Assembly: GCA_013359235.1 (NCBI GenBank)
Contig: JABWCE010000004.1
Span: 106,555-170,554, forward strand
Length of the DNA stretch: 64,000 nucleotides
Reading direction: 5' to 3'
Source of the DNA: Bacteroidota bacterium
GTDB taxonomy: Bacteria; Bacteroidota; Bacteroidia; NS11-12g; UBA9320
The notes beneath the pieces are model-generated. The model saw only the letters and a program-made list of their open reading frames with translations. It made no database searches and was not told the origin of the DNA. The position numbers were made by a program, and so were the translations under genes. Position 1 is the stretch's first letter, and each line of letters opens with the position of its first letter. Positions 20,857 through 32,230 of the stretch are shown piece by piece.

Positions 20857-22080
20857 TTAAGCAATTAATATTACAGGTTCTTCCAAAATTTCTTTTAAAG
20901 TGTTTAAAAATTTAGCTCCTGATACTCCATCTACAACACGATGGTCACAACTAAGGGTAACTTTCATGGTTTTAACAGGTTTTATTTCACCGTTTATTAT
21001 ACCTACAGTATCTTTTATAGCTCCAACAGCAAGAATACAAGAATCGGGTGGGTTTATAATTGCTGTGAATTCTTCAATTCCAAACATACCCAAGCTGCTA
21101 ATTGTAAAAGTATTACCTTGCCAATCGGCAGGTTGTAATTTTTTGTTTTTGGCTTTTAAACTGAGATCTTTTATTTCAATACTCAAATCGCTAATTGATT
21201 TATGATTTGCAAATCGCACAACGGGCACAAGCAAACCCTCGTCAACCGAAACAGCTATGCCGAGATGAATATGATTATTGTATCGTATTTTATTGCCAAG
21301 CCACGACGAGTTTATTGTGGGATGCTTTTGCAATGCAATAGCACAAGCTTTTACTACAAAATCATTGAATGAAATTTTTGTTTCAGCAAATTTGTTTATT
21401 TTATCACGTGCATCATATACTTTATCCATATTAATCTCCATTGTTAGATAAAAATGTGGTGAAGAAAATTTGCTTTCAGCAAGACGTGCAGCAATAGTTT
21501 TTCGCATTTGCGAAACCGGAACATCCTTAAAACTTTCATTCCATTTATTTTCCGAAGGTTTTGAAATTGTTTTTGGTGAATTAGAATTTATCAATTCAAG
21601 GTCTCGTTTTATAATTCTTCCATTATCGCCGCTACCTTCAATTTTTGAAATTTCAATTCCACGTTCTACAGCTATTTTGCGAGCTAAAGGGCTAATTTTT
21701 AGCCTTTGTTTTTCATCATTTTCTAAAAAAAAATCTTTTTGTTCTGGCTCGGTTGATTTTATTTTTACAGTACTTGCATTTTCTTTTGTGTTCAGCAATG
21801 CCAAATTACTTTTTTCAGAAAATATATTAGAAATATCTTCGCCGGGGTTGCCTACCACAGCTATTGGTTCGTTAACTGGAATTGTTACACCTTCTTCGGC
21901 TTTTAGAAGCAAAACAGTACCCTTAGCAAAGTTTTCGAGTTCCATCGTTGCTTTATCCGTTTCTACTTCGGCTAATATATCGCCTGGTTTTACTGTATCA
22001 CCCGTTTTTACAATCCATTTCACAATAACACCCTCTTCCATTGTATCGCTCATTTTGGGCAATTTTATTACTTCTGCCAT
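20857..22080 (-). CDS. Dihydrolipoamide acetyltransferase (E2) of a pyruvate dehydrogenase-type complex
   Basis: Lipoyl domain EVETDKATMELE, E3-binding domain KISPLARKIAVERGIEISKIEGSG, catalytic SCDHRVVDGVSGAKF. Confidence 0.93.
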   Translation of the reverse strand: MAEVIKLPKMSDTMEEGVIVKWIVKTGDTVKPGDILAEVETDKATMELENFAKGTVLLLKAEEGVTIPVNEPIAVVGNPGEDISNIFSEKSNLALLNTKENASTVKIKSTEPEQKDFFLENDEKQRLKISPLARKIAVERGIEISKIEGSGDNGRIIKRDLELINSNSPKTISKPSENKWNESFKDVPVSQMRKTIAARLAESKFSSPHFYLTMEINMDKVYDARDKINKFAETKISFNDFVVKACAIALQKHPTINSSWLGNKIRYNNHIHLGIAVSVDEGLLVPVVRFANHKSISDLSIEIKDLSLKAKNKKLQPADWQGNTFTISSLGMFGIEEFTAIINPPDSCILAVGAIKDTVGIINGEIKPVKTMKVTLSCDHRVVDGVSGAKFLNTLKEILEEPVILIA

Positions 22081-22190
22081 ATTTTAAATAAGTTGCAAAA
22101 TTATTAAATATAAACCTCATTAATTATAAATTTGTTTGGCAATTTGATTGGTTTGTTTACTTTGAATACAAATCGTGTATATTATTTTCA

Positions 22191-22586
22191 ATGTATCGAG
22201 GTTTATTGCTTTTATTATTCATATTGTTTTCAATAGAAGGGTTTAGCCAACATTATGAAGTGAAAATTGATAGTGGAAAATACATTGATTACACAATTAT
22301 TGAAGATTTATTAACTTTAAATGAATTTGCAGATAAAATTGGTTTTAAATATTCAGAAAAAATAAATTTTGATGAAGAGTTTTTAATATATAACAGTATT
22401 TGGACAGATTGCAATGGTAGTTATAAAATTACAACAGAATATGATTCGCTAACCAATATTTTAACATTAAAAATATATAAAAAATATGGAGGAAGCAGGG
22501 GAATGTGCCCACAAGACTGCTATACCAAAATAAAAAAACACAATCCTGGTATGAAAATTATTTTTAAAGAAATCAAATTGAAGTAA
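22191..22586 (+). CDS. Secreted hypothetical protein
   Basis: 131-aa ORF with signal peptide (LFILFSIEGFSQ). Confidence 0.5.
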   Translation: MYRGLLLLLFILFSIEGFSQHYEVKIDSGKYIDYTIIEDLLTLNEFADKIGFKYSEKINFDEEFLIYNSIWTDCNGSYKITTEYDSLTNILTLKIYKKYGGSRGMCPQDCYTKIKKHNPGMKIIFKEIKLK

Positions 22587-22632
22587 TAGAAAAATCCTGA
22601 TATTTTTTTAAAAAATCATCTGAAAACATTCC

Positions 22633-22663
22633 TTGAATATAAAATTTAAAATATCTACTTTTG
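22633..22663 (+). promoter_or_regulatory. Bacteroidetes-type promoter (TTG - 20 bp - TACTTTTG) for secDF
   Basis: TTG 22633-22635, TACTTTTG 22656-22663, ATG at 22701. Confidence 0.55.
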
Positions 22664-22700
22664 CCCTCTTTTAAAAAAAGAAGAAAAATTTAGATTTAAT

Positions 22701-25676
22701 ATGAAAAATAAAGGATTTATACAGGTTTTTACTATATTACTTGCTTTGGCGTGTATTTACCAACTATCGTTTACATGGAAAACAAAGAGTGTAGAAAAAA
22801 AAGCTGAAGAATGGGCAAAAAAAACAGGTAAAACCGCAGCCTACTACTTGGATTCTATGGGTCCACAAACGGTTTACAACATGTTGGGTATTATTAAATA
22901 TACCTATATGGAATGTAAAGAAAAGGAAATAGGATTAGGACTTGACCTCAAAGGCGGTATGAACGTAACCATGGAAGTATCTGTTGCAGATATTGTAAAA
23001 GGTTTGTCAAACAACAGCAAAAATCAGAAATTTCTTGATGCTCTTGAAAATGCAAATAAAAAATTTACAGGACAAACTAATTTTATTGATCTATTTAAAG
23101 CAGAATGGGAAAAACTTGCACCAAACGAAAAATTAGCTCCAATATTTACAAACAAAGACTTAAAAGATGAATTACCCTACGATGCATCTAACCAAAAAGT
23201 GTATGACTGGCTTAGTAAGCAAGCCAAACAATCGGTATCAAGGGCATATCAGATTATAAACCAAAGGATAGACCAGTTTGGTGTTGTTCAGCCCAATGTT
23301 CAGGAACTTGGAAATGGTAGAATTCTTGTTGAATTGCCGGGTGTTGACGACCCAAAGCGTGTTAGAAACATACTACAAAGTTCGGCTAAACTTGAATTTT
23401 GGAACACTTACCACAATTACGAATCATGGAAGTTTTTAGAGTCAGCAAACGAAATAGTAAAAAACAAACTTGCTGCCGAAGAAATGTTAAATAATGGTGA
23501 TAAAAAAGATACTTCAAAAGCAATAACACTTACGGGAGTAAGCAAAGACAGTTCAAAAACAGACACTTCAAAAAAACAAGGCACATTAACTCAAACAGGT
23601 TCAAAAACTGATACTTCTAAAAACAAAAGTCCTGAACAGTTAAAAAAAGAAAATCCAATTTTATCACTTATTATTCCAAACACAATGGAAGACCCACAGT
23701 CAAAACAACAAAGATGGGCTGATGGTGCAGGTATAGGATATGTGCCAACAAAGGAAATGGCTAAATTAGATGAGTATTTCAATTTACCTGAGGTTAAGGC
23801 TGTTTTACCTCCAAATTTTATGTTGAGATGGAGTTTTAAATCAACTGACAAAAACCGTGCTTTTTATATGTTATATGGTATAAAAGCCGGTAGAGACGGA
23901 CTACCTGCATTACCGGGTGATGTTGTAACAAGTGCAAGAAAAACTGTAAATCCAGGTGGTGAAATTGCTGTTTCGATGACTATGAGCCCCGAAGGTGCAA
24001 ACGATTGGAGAAGAATTACCGCTCAAGCTGCACCAACAGTAGATGCTGTTGCAATTATGCTTGATGATAAGATTTATTCAGCTCCTACTGTGAGGTCAGA
24101 AATTGCAAATGGTATGTCAGAAATTTCGGGTGGTTTTGACGACCGTGAAGCTGATGACCTTGCAAACATACTTAAAGCAGGAAAATTACCTGCCCCTACC
24201 CGTATAGTTGAAGAAAGTATTGTTGGTCCTACACTTGGTGAATCTGCTCGCAAAGCCGGTATTTTCTCATTGTTTTTAGGATTTGTAGCTGTTGTTGTAT
24301 TTGTTTTTGCATACTACGGACGTGGTGCTTGGTATGGTGTAATTGCTCTTTTGATTAATTTATTTTTCCTTATTGCAATTATGGCCGGGTTTAACGCTGC
24401 TTTAACTTTGCCAGGTTTGGCAGGTTTAGTTTTAACAATGGGTATGGCTTTGGATTGTAATGTGTTGATTAATGAACGTATAAAAGAAGAACTATCATTA
24501 GGTAAAAGTTATGCAAACGCTGTGACTATTGGATATAAACACGCTTTTTCGGCAATCTTAGACTCTCACGTTACACAACTTATTGCAGCTATTATAATGG
24601 CGTATTATGGCTCAGGTCCTGTAAAAGGTTTTGCTGTGGTACTTATAATTGGTATTTTCACTTCGCTTTACACAGGTGTATTGCTTTCGCGATTAATTAA
24701 TGAATGGGATATGAAACGCGGTCATGTTTGTACATTTACAACAAATCTATTTAAAGGTTTTCAAAATCATAAAATTTATAACTTTATGTCAAAACGCAAA
24801 TTGTTTTATATTAGCTCGGGTTTGTTTATTCTTTTGGGAATTGGAAGTATGTTTTACAAAGGTTTTAGCACAGGGGTTGATTTTAAAGGAGGTTGGACAT
24901 TTACAGTTCAGTTTAAAGACAATAAAGTTACAGGTGATGAAATTAAAATAGCTTTGGGTAAAGTAATAAAAGAAAACGTAGAGGTAAAAACCTATGGAAC
25001 TAATAACAGATTTAGAATAACTACTGCTTATAAAATTGATGACCAAAGCCACGATATTTCTGAAAAAGTGGAAGCAACGGTTTTAGAAGGTTTAAAAGAA
25101 TTTAATATTAAAAAATCTGATATTTTGTCAACGAGCAAAATTGGTCCTACAATAGCTGCTGATGTAAGAAAAGGGTCGTTTATGGCTGTAATACTTGCTG
25201 TAATTGGTATTTTTCTTTACATAGTTATAAGATTTAAAAAACTTGAATTTGGTATGGGTGGTGCAATTTCATTATTGCATGACGTTTTGATTATACTTGC
25301 AATTTTCTCGTTATTATGGGGAATTATGCCATTTCCAATGGATGTAGATCAAGCATTTATCGGGGCATTGCTCACAGTTTTGGGTTATTCTATAAACGAC
25401 ACTGTGGTAGTGTTTGACCGTATCAGAGAATTTTTAGGTTTTAACAAATACGATGAGCAGGAAGAAGTAATCAATGGTGCGGTTAACCAAACTCTAAGCC
25501 GAACTATAGTAACTGCACTTTGTACTATTATTACATTGTTAATGCTTTTCTTATTTGGTGGCGAAGGCTTGAAAGGGTTTACATTTGCTCTTTTGATAGG
25601 AATTATTGTGGGTACATACTCTTCAATCTTTATTGCTTCAGCTATTGCAGTAGATTTTGGAAAAAAGAAAAAATAA
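22701..25676 (+). CDS. secDF: Fused protein translocase subunit SecDF
   Basis: 991 aa; GLDLKGGMNVTMEV, GVVQPNVQELGNGRILVELPGVDDPKR, ALDCNVLINERIKEE; SecF half FKGGWTFTVQF, VLGYSINDTVVVFDRIRE. Confidence 0.96.
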   Translation: MKNKGFIQVFTILLALACIYQLSFTWKTKSVEKKAEEWAKKTGKTAAYYLDSMGPQTVYNMLGIIKYTYMECKEKEIGLGLDLKGGMNVTMEVSVADIVKGLSNNSKNQKFLDALENANKKFTGQTNFIDLFKAEWEKLAPNEKLAPIFTNKDLKDELPYDASNQKVYDWLSKQAKQSVSRAYQIINQRIDQFGVVQPNVQELGNGRILVELPGVDDPKRVRNILQSSAKLEFWNTYHNYESWKFLESANEIVKNKLAAEEMLNNGDKKDTSKAITLTGVSKDSSKTDTSKKQGTLTQTGSKTDTSKNKSPEQLKKENPILSLIIPNTMEDPQSKQQRWADGAGIGYVPTKEMAKLDEYFNLPEVKAVLPPNFMLRWSFKSTDKNRAFYMLYGIKAGRDGLPALPGDVVTSARKTVNPGGEIAVSMTMSPEGANDWRRITAQAAPTVDAVAIMLDDKIYSAPTVRSEIANGMSEISGGFDDREADDLANILKAGKLPAPTRIVEESIVGPTLGESARKAGIFSLFLGFVAVVVFVFAYYGRGAWYGVIALLINLFFLIAIMAGFNAALTLPGLAGLVLTMGMALDCNVLINERIKEELSLGKSYANAVTIGYKHAFSAILDSHVTQLIAAIIMAYYGSGPVKGFAVVLIIGIFTSLYTGVLLSRLINEWDMKRGHVCTFTTNLFKGFQNHKIYNFMSKRKLFYISSGLFILLGIGSMFYKGFSTGVDFKGGWTFTVQFKDNKVTGDEIKIALGKVIKENVEVKTYGTNNRFRITTAYKIDDQSHDISEKVEATVLEGLKEFNIKKSDILSTSKIGPTIAADVRKGSFMAVILAVIGIFLYIVIRFKKLEFGMGGAISLLHDVLIILAIFSLLWGIMPFPMDVDQAFIGALLTVLGYSINDTVVVFDRIREFLGFNKYDEQEEVINGAVNQTLSRTIVTALCTIITLLMLFLFGGEGLKGFTFALLIGIIVGTYSSIFIASAIAVDFGKKKK

Positions 25677-25702
25677 AAACTATAATATTTTAAATATCAA
25701 AA

Positions 25703-25740
25703 CAGCCCGAAATTTAGATATTATCGGGCTGCTTTGTTTT
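25703..25740. terminator. Rho-independent-type terminator between convergent secDF and E1 genes
   Basis: CAGCCCGA (25703-25710) ... TCGGGCTG (25724-25731) 8-bp stem followed by CTTTGTTTT. Confidence 0.7.
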
Positions 25741-25778
25741 ATATTGATTTATAAATAGTTTGCTTTTTTAATTTGGTT

Positions 25779-28193
25779 TTAGAACAATGATGGATATACT
25801 GAAGGATTGTAATTGTGCATTAAATCGTAAATTTTTTCAAAAACTGTTTCAACATTGGGTTTTGAAAAATAATCACCGTCAGAACCATAAGCCGGACGAT
25901 GTTCTTGTGCGGAGATTGTTAAAGGTTCGGCATCAAGATAGTTAAAACCATGTTGTTTTTCTAAGATTTGTTGTAATATAAAAGCAGAGGCTCCTCCGGG
26001 AACATCTTCGTCAAGTATTGCTAATTTATTGGTTTTTTTAACCGATTCAACAATTGTATTGTTAATATCAAAAGGCAATAAACTTTGAATATCTATCAGT
26101 TCAACCGAAATGCCCGATTTTTCTAATTTTTTACATGCCTCAGAAGCAATTCTGCAACAACTGCCATAAGTAACAAGCGTAATATCGTTTCCGTTAATTA
26201 ATATTTCGGGAGTGCCTGGCTTTAATGTAAATTCACCAAAATTATCTGGTAGTTTTTCTTTTATTCTGTAACCATTTAATGGCTCAATTAGCAATGCAGG
26301 TTCATCGCATTTTAACAAGGCGTTGTAAAACCCAACAGCCTGAGTCATATTGCGTGGAACCAAAACGTGTACCCCTCTGATAGCATTAAGAATCATGCCC
26401 ATTGGCGAACCGCTGTGCCATATACCTTCAAGTCTGTGACCCCTTGTTCTAATTATTACAGGAGCTTTTTGACCTGCTGCTGTTCTATAATGTAAAGTTG
26501 CCAAATCATCGCTTACAATTTGTATGGCATATAAAAAATAATCGAGATATTGAATTTCTGCAATAGGGCGTAAACCACGCAAAGCCAATCCTATTGCTTG
26601 TCCTACAATACTAAGTTCACGTATTGCTGTGTCTGATATTCTGTTTTCGCCATATTTTACTTGTAATCCGGCAAAACCTTGATTAACATCTCCAATATTA
26701 CCTACGTCTTCACCAAAAGCTATTATACGATTATCGCGTTCAAATGCTTTATCAAAAAAAGTTTGTAAAATTTTATACCCATCCATAGTTTTTGAATTTT
26801 CGCTATATATGGGTTTTATTTCATCTACTTTTAATAGCGAATTGTGGCTAGAACTGTATAAATTTGAATTGTATTTTGAAAAATTTGCTTTTTCAAAGTT
26901 TTTATAAAGATTCAAAAGCTCATTTCGTTTCTCGTTTTTTTCAGTTATTGTAATTTGCAGTGTTTCAAAAATTGCACTATAAATATCTCTTCTTTCAGGA
27001 ATATCAATACTTGAAAGTTTGTTTGCAATATTGGTGATTTCCGTATTTTTAGTTGATTCTGTTGCTATTTTATTTAAAACAGCAATTGTTTCATCTCTTT
27101 CATTTTTTATAGGTTGAAGATATTCTGTCCAAGCTGTAGCTTGTATATTTTTTACAACTTCTATTGCACTTTTTTCGATATCATCAATTTCATTTGCATC
27201 TGCTAAACCTGTTTTTTCTATCCAATTTCGCATTTGCAAAATGCAATCAAATTCTTTTTCCCAATCAAGCCTCTCTTTTGATTTGTAACGCTCGTGAGAA
27301 CCGGAGGTTGAGTGTCCCTGCGGTTGTGTGAGTTCAACAACATGTACAATACAAGGAATGTGGTCTTTTCTACATTCTTCAACAGCTTGTTTGTAGGTTT
27401 TGATAAGTGATGGATAATCCCACCCTTTCACTCTGTATAGATGATACCCTTTCCCATTTTCATCTGTTTTAAAACCTTCTAAAATTGCACTCAGGTTTTC
27501 TTTGGTTGTTTGATATTTTGCAGGTACAGAAATTCCGTATTGGTCGTCCCAAATGCTTATAAGCAAAGGAACCTGAAGTACCCCTCCTGCATTTATCACT
27601 TCCCAAAACATTCCTTCAGAAGTGCTTGCATCGCCTATTGTACCGAATGCTATTTCGTTTCCACTAATAGAAAAATCTTTTAAATTATGAAGTTTTTCAT
27701 TTTGTCGGTAAAGCTTTGATGCATAAGCAAGCCCTAATAATCGTGGCATTTGCGAAGCAGTAGGAGAAATATCTGATGTGGAATTGAAATTTTCGGTTTG
27801 TGTAAGCCAATTGCCGTTTTCATCGAGCAAACGTGTTGCAAAATGACTGTTCATACTCCTTCCGCCCGAAGATGGATCGGCATTGGGTTCGGTATTGGCA
27901 TAAAGTTGGGCAAAAAACTCTTTAATGGTTCTCATGCCTGTGGCAAACATAAAAGTTTGGTCGCGGTAGTAGCCCGAGCGAAAATCTCCCTTTTCAAAAA
28001 ACTTTGCCAATACTATTTGTGGAATTTCTTTTCCATCGCCAAAAATTCCGAATTTTGCTTTTCCGGTCAAAACTTCTTTTCTTCCCAAAAGGCTTGCCTG
28101 GCGACTTTCATAAGCTAAACGGTAATCGCTTAAAACTTGCTGCTTAAACTTGTCTTTAGATATTGATTCGTTGATGGCACCTGAATTAATCAT
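25779..28193 (-). CDS. Fused 2-oxoacid (pyruvate/branched-chain-type) dehydrogenase E1 alpha-beta
   Basis: 804 aa; alpha part with GDASTSEGMFWEVINAG TPP motif, beta part IIAFGEDVGNIGDVNQGFAGLQ...DEDVPGGASAFI. Confidence 0.9.
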   Translation of the reverse strand: MINSGAINESISKDKFKQQVLSDYRLAYESRQASLLGRKEVLTGKAKFGIFGDGKEIPQIVLAKFFEKGDFRSGYYRDQTFMFATGMRTIKEFFAQLYANTEPNADPSSGGRSMNSHFATRLLDENGNWLTQTENFNSTSDISPTASQMPRLLGLAYASKLYRQNEKLHNLKDFSISGNEIAFGTIGDASTSEGMFWEVINAGGVLQVPLLISIWDDQYGISVPAKYQTTKENLSAILEGFKTDENGKGYHLYRVKGWDYPSLIKTYKQAVEECRKDHIPCIVHVVELTQPQGHSTSGSHERYKSKERLDWEKEFDCILQMRNWIEKTGLADANEIDDIEKSAIEVVKNIQATAWTEYLQPIKNERDETIAVLNKIATESTKNTEITNIANKLSSIDIPERRDIYSAIFETLQITITEKNEKRNELLNLYKNFEKANFSKYNSNLYSSSHNSLLKVDEIKPIYSENSKTMDGYKILQTFFDKAFERDNRIIAFGEDVGNIGDVNQGFAGLQVKYGENRISDTAIRELSIVGQAIGLALRGLRPIAEIQYLDYFLYAIQIVSDDLATLHYRTAAGQKAPVIIRTRGHRLEGIWHSGSPMGMILNAIRGVHVLVPRNMTQAVGFYNALLKCDEPALLIEPLNGYRIKEKLPDNFGEFTLKPGTPEILINGNDITLVTYGSCCRIASEACKKLEKSGISVELIDIQSLLPFDINNTIVESVKKTNKLAILDEDVPGGASAFILQQILEKQHGFNYLDAEPLTISAQEHRPAYGSDGDYFSKPNVETVFEKIYDLMHNYNPSVYPSLF

Positions 28194-28380
28194 TTTGCAG
28201 CAAAAATAATTTATTTGAAATTATTAAAATAAGTAAAATATATTACAAACTGTATTTCATTATTTTGAAACGAAATAAATTTCTTTTTGTTTTTGTAAAT
28301 AATACATCATGGGTAAAATTTTAAAAACATTTAATATTTTACTAAATATTACCTTTGAAACTGTTTTTTAAAAAAATAAT

Positions 28381-29364
28381 TTGGTAAAAATAGGCGAAAT
28401 ACAAGTTGGCGAATTCCCGTTATTGCTAGCCCCGATGGAAGATGTTAGCGGTCCGCCATTTAGGGCTGTTTGCAAAGCAAACGGAGCAGATTTGGTTTTC
28501 AGCGAATTTATTTCGTCAGAGGGGTTGATAAGAAATGCTGTAAAAAGTGTAAAAAAACTCGATATTTTTGAAAATGAACGCCCTGTTGGAATTCAACTTT
28601 TTGGCAGTAATGTTCAATCTATGAAAGAAGCTGCTATTGTTGCAACCACAGCAAACCCCGATTTGATTGATATAAATTATGGCTGCCCTGTAAAAGCAGT
28701 GGCATGTAAAGGAGCAGGAGCTGCATTGCTCAAAGATGTTCCAAAAATGGTAGAAATGACAAAAGCAGTGGTTGACAGTACACATTTACCTGTAACTGTT
28801 AAAACTAGGTTAGGCTGGGATGAAACAAGCAAAAACATTGAGGAAGTTGCCGAACGCTTACAAGATATTGGTATAAAGGCATTATGTATTCATGGAAGAA
28901 CAAGAGTTCAATTGTATAAAGGCAGTGCAGATTGGTCGCTTATTGCAAAGGTGAAAAACAACCAAAGAATAAAAATTCCTATTTTTGGTAATGGTGATAT
29001 AGATACTCCCGAAAAAGCCCTTGAATATAAAAATAGGTATAATGTTGATGGAATAATGATTGGAAGGGCTGCAATTGGCAATCCATGGATATTTAACGAA
29101 ATTAAATATTTTATTAAATATGGCAAAAAACTTCCTTATCCTGATATTAGTGAAAGAGTAAAAGCCTGCAAAACACATCTGCTACAAAACATCTTATGGA
29201 AAAATAATGTTGTTGGAATATTGGAAATGCGAAAACATTATTCAAATTATTTTAAAGGCTTACCTCATTTCAAAGAAATAAAAAACAAACTCGTTACCGC
29301 AGTAGAATTAGAGGTTATACTCGATTTGCTCGATAAAATTGAAACAGAGATATTCATAAATTGA
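28381..29364 (+). CDS. dusB: tRNA-dihydrouridine synthase
   Basis: LAPMEDVSGPPFRAVCKANGADLVFSEF, NYGCPVKAVACKGAGAALL, CIHGRTRVQLYKGSADW. Confidence 0.93.
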   Translation: MVKIGEIQVGEFPLLLAPMEDVSGPPFRAVCKANGADLVFSEFISSEGLIRNAVKSVKKLDIFENERPVGIQLFGSNVQSMKEAAIVATTANPDLIDINYGCPVKAVACKGAGAALLKDVPKMVEMTKAVVDSTHLPVTVKTRLGWDETSKNIEEVAERLQDIGIKALCIHGRTRVQLYKGSADWSLIAKVKNNQRIKIPIFGNGDIDTPEKALEYKNRYNVDGIMIGRAAIGNPWIFNEIKYFIKYGKKLPYPDISERVKACKTHLLQNILWKNNVVGILEMRKHYSNYFKGLPHFKEIKNKLVTAVELEVILDLLDKIETEIFIN

Positions 29365-29386
29365 AAAATTATAAATAAGAAAAAAA

Positions 29387-32050
29387 TTGAAAGAAAAAAA
29401 CGTACTCGAATTAAGCGGCCTTGAACCCTTGAAGGTTTGGGAGGGAATGAATTTTATAAATATTGGCGAACGGACTAATGTTACAGGATCAAAGCATTTT
29501 GCAAGACTAATTCTTCAGGGTAAATTTGAAGAAGCTGTTTCTATTGCACGCCAACAAGTAGAAAATGGTGCCCAGATAATTGATGTGAATATGGATGAAG
29601 CTATGCTTGACGGCGTAGCTACTATGGTTCATTTTTTAAATCTTATAGCTTCTGAACCTGATATTTGCAAAGTTCCTGTAATGATAGACTCGTCAAAATG
29701 GGAGATTATAGAAGCCGGCTTGCAATGTTTACAAGGCAAAGGTGTTGTAAATTCAATTAGTCTTAAAAACGGTGAAGAAGAATTTGTAAAACAAGCAAAA
29801 CTTGTAAAAATGTATGGTGCCGCCGTTGTAGTTATGGCTTTTGACGAAAAAGGACAAGCAGATTCTTACATCAGAAGAATAGAAATTTGCAAACGCAGTT
29901 ATGATATTTTAACTCAAAGAGTGAAATTTAAACCATCTGATATAATTTTTGACCCCAATATACTTACAGTAGCAACCGGGCTAGAAGAACATAATAATTA
30001 TGCACTTGATTATATAAACTCAGTAAAATGGATAAAAGAAAATTTAAAACACGCTAAAGTAAGTGGTGGAGTAAGTAATATTTCGTTTTCTTTCAGGGGA
30101 AATGATACTGTAAGAGAAGCCATGCATTCAATTTTTTTGTATCACGCAATAAAAGCAGGCATGGATATGGGTATTGTAAATGCAGGAATGATATCAGTTT
30201 ATGATGAAATAAACCCCGAACTTTTAGAAAGAATAGAAGATGTTTTGTTTAACAGAAGAAGCGATGCAACCGACAGGCTTATTGAATTTGCCAATTCGGT
30301 AAAATCCGGTGGTGTAAAAATTAAAGATGAACTTGAATGGAGAAAACTTAAAATAGAAGAAAGAGTGAAACACTCGCTTGTAAATGGTATTAGCGAATTT
30401 GTTGATGATGATATTGAAGAACTTCTTTTAGAAGTAAATAGCCCTATAAAAATTATAGAGGGCACGCTAATGGATGGTATGAACATAGTAGGCGACCTAT
30501 TTGGCAGCGGCAAAATGTTTTTGCCACAGGTAGTAAAAAGTGCCAGAGTTATGAAAAAAGCAGTGGCATACCTCGAACCATTCATTTTACAAGAAAAAGA
30601 AAAATTTAAAACATCAGAAAATAATGAAAAGATTAAAATTTTGCTTGCAACAGTAAAAGGCGATGTTCATGATATTGGTAAAAATATTGTAGGTGTGGTA
30701 CTTGCATGCAACAATTACGAGATTTACGACCTTGGAGTTATGGTACATTCTGATACCATTATAAGTAAAGCAAATGAAATTAAAGCAGATTTGATAGGAT
30801 TGAGCGGACTTATTACACCAAGCCTCGAAGAGATGGTTCATGTTGCCGAAGAAATGCAAAGTAGCGGAATGAAAACTCCTTTGCTGATTGGGGGTGCAAC
30901 TACTTCGCGATTACATACCGCAGTAAAAATAGCACCTGCTTACGAAAATGGAGTTGTACATGTAGTTGATGCAAGCAAAAGCGTTCAGATTGTAAAAAAT
31001 ATTTTAAATAAAAATAGCAAAACAGAATATTTGAATAAAATTAATAAAGAATATGAAGAACTAAGAAAAAACCATACTAAAAAGAAAAGCAATAAAGAAT
31101 TGTTGAGTTTAATACAAGCAAAAAACAATAGCTATAAAGCAGAAAACAAAGTTTTTAAACCCTTATTTACAGGAACAAAAGTGTTTAAAAGCATTGATTT
31201 TAGCATTTTGCGTAACTTTATAGATTGGGATCCCTTTTTTCATACATGGCAGCTAAAAGGCAAATTTCCCCAAATATTTGATGATAAAACAAAAGGCACA
31301 GAAGCCCGAAAACTTTATGATGATGCCAATTTGCTAATTGATAAAATAATAAATGAAAAAATTATAGAAGCCAATGCTGTTATAGGAATTTTTGATGCCC
31401 AAAAAAGAGGTGATGATGTTATGATTTTTGAAAATTCAAAAAGAGATAAACCATTACAAACCTTTTGTTTTTTAAGACAACAACGCAAAATGGCTGATGG
31501 TGTTCCTAATATTTCACTTGCCGATTTTATTAATGAAAATGATGATTATATAGGTTTTTTTGCACTTACTACAGGCATTGGGGTGAATAAAGTAGTTGAA
31601 GATTATGAAAAAAACCATGACCATTACAATAGCATTTTATTCAAATCAGTTGCCGACCGTTTAGCCGAAGCCCTTGCCGAATACATACATAAAATTGTAA
31701 GAACACAAATTTGGGGCTACAGCCCGAACGAACAGTTTACCAATGACGAACTAATCTATGAAAAATACACAGGCATAAGACCTGCACCCGGATATCCTGC
31801 ATGCCCCGAACACTCTGAAAAAATTAAAATATTTAAACTGTTAAATGTTGAAGAAAATACAGGTATATCCTTGACAGAGAGTTTTGCAATGTACCCTGCA
31901 GCATCAGTTTGCGGATATTATTTTGCATCGCCTCAAAGTAAATATTTTTCTGTAGGAAAAATAGACAAAGACCAAGTTGAAGATTATGCTTTGAGAAAAG
32001 GCATCACCCACAAAGAAGCAGAAAAATTATTAAAACCTTTGATTTTGTAA
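29387..32050 (+). CDS. metH: Cobalamin-dependent methionine synthase, C-terminal portion (pterin, B12, activation domains)
   Basis: 887 aa; [14 protein letters not shown] pterin domain, [32 protein letters not shown]12 domain (DVHDIG), [17 protein letters not shown] activation domain; no N-terminal homocysteine-methyltransferase domain. Confidence 0.95.
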   Translation: MKEKNVLELSGLEPLKVWEGMNFINIGERTNVTGSKHFARLILQGKFEEAVSIARQQVENGAQIIDVNMDEAMLDGVATMVHFLNLIASEPDICKVPVMIDSSKWEIIEAGLQCLQGKGVVNSISLKNGEEEFVKQAKLVKMYGAAVVVMAFDEKGQADSYIRRIEICKRSYDILTQRVKFKPSDIIFDPNILTVATGLEEHNNYALDYINSVKWIKENLKHAKVSGGVSNISFSFRGNDTVREAMHSIFLYHAIKAGMDMGIVNAGMISVYDEINPELLERIEDVLFNRRSDATDRLIEFANSVKSGGVKIKDELEWRKLKIEERVKHSLVNGISEFVDDDIEELLLEVNSPIKIIEGTLMDGMNIVGDLFGSGKMFLPQVVKSARVMKKAVAYLEPFILQEKEKFKTSENNEKIKILLATVKGDVHDIGKNIVGVVLACNNYEIYDLGVMVHSDTIISKANEIKADLIGLSGLITPSLEEMVHVAEEMQSSGMKTPLLIGGATTSRLHTAVKIAPAYENGVVHVVDASKSVQIVKNILNKNSKTEYLNKINKEYEELRKNHTKKKSNKELLSLIQAKNNSYKAENKVFKPLFTGTKVFKSIDFSILRNFIDWDPFFHTWQLKGKFPQIFDDKTKGTEARKLYDDANLLIDKIINEKIIEANAVIGIFDAQKRGDDVMIFENSKRDKPLQTFCFLRQQRKMADGVPNISLADFINENDDYIGFFALTTGIGVNKVVEDYEKNHDHYNSILFKSVADRLAEALAEYIHKIVRTQIWGYSPNEQFTNDELIYEKYTGIRPAPGYPACPEHSEKIKIFKLLNVEENTGISLTESFAMYPAASVCGYYFASPQSKYFSVGKIDKDQVEDYALRKGITHKEAEKLLKPLIL

Positions 32051-32230
32051 AAATTATATACAAAGAAGCCAACATTTTATCCAAAATTTTATTTTGAGTT
32101 TTAAAAAGTTAAATCACGAGTATTAGGTTGTTTGACAGTTTGGATATTGCCAAATGCTGGACTTTAGAAATCTATAAACTTCATGATTATACAGTAAAAA
32201 GTTTATTTAATGTTATAATATTCATTTTAC

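Noticed and set aside
20900-21205. 101-aa plus-strand ORF (and 20941-21138)
   Set aside because: Antisense to the catalytic domain of E2.
21470-22087. 205-aa plus-strand ORF
   Set aside because: Exactly antisense to the well-supported E2 gene; composition is that expected of the complement of a coding frame, no family match seen.
30199-30585. 128-aa minus-strand ORF
   Set aside because: Lies within metH on the opposite strand; Ser/Leu-rich shadow ORF.
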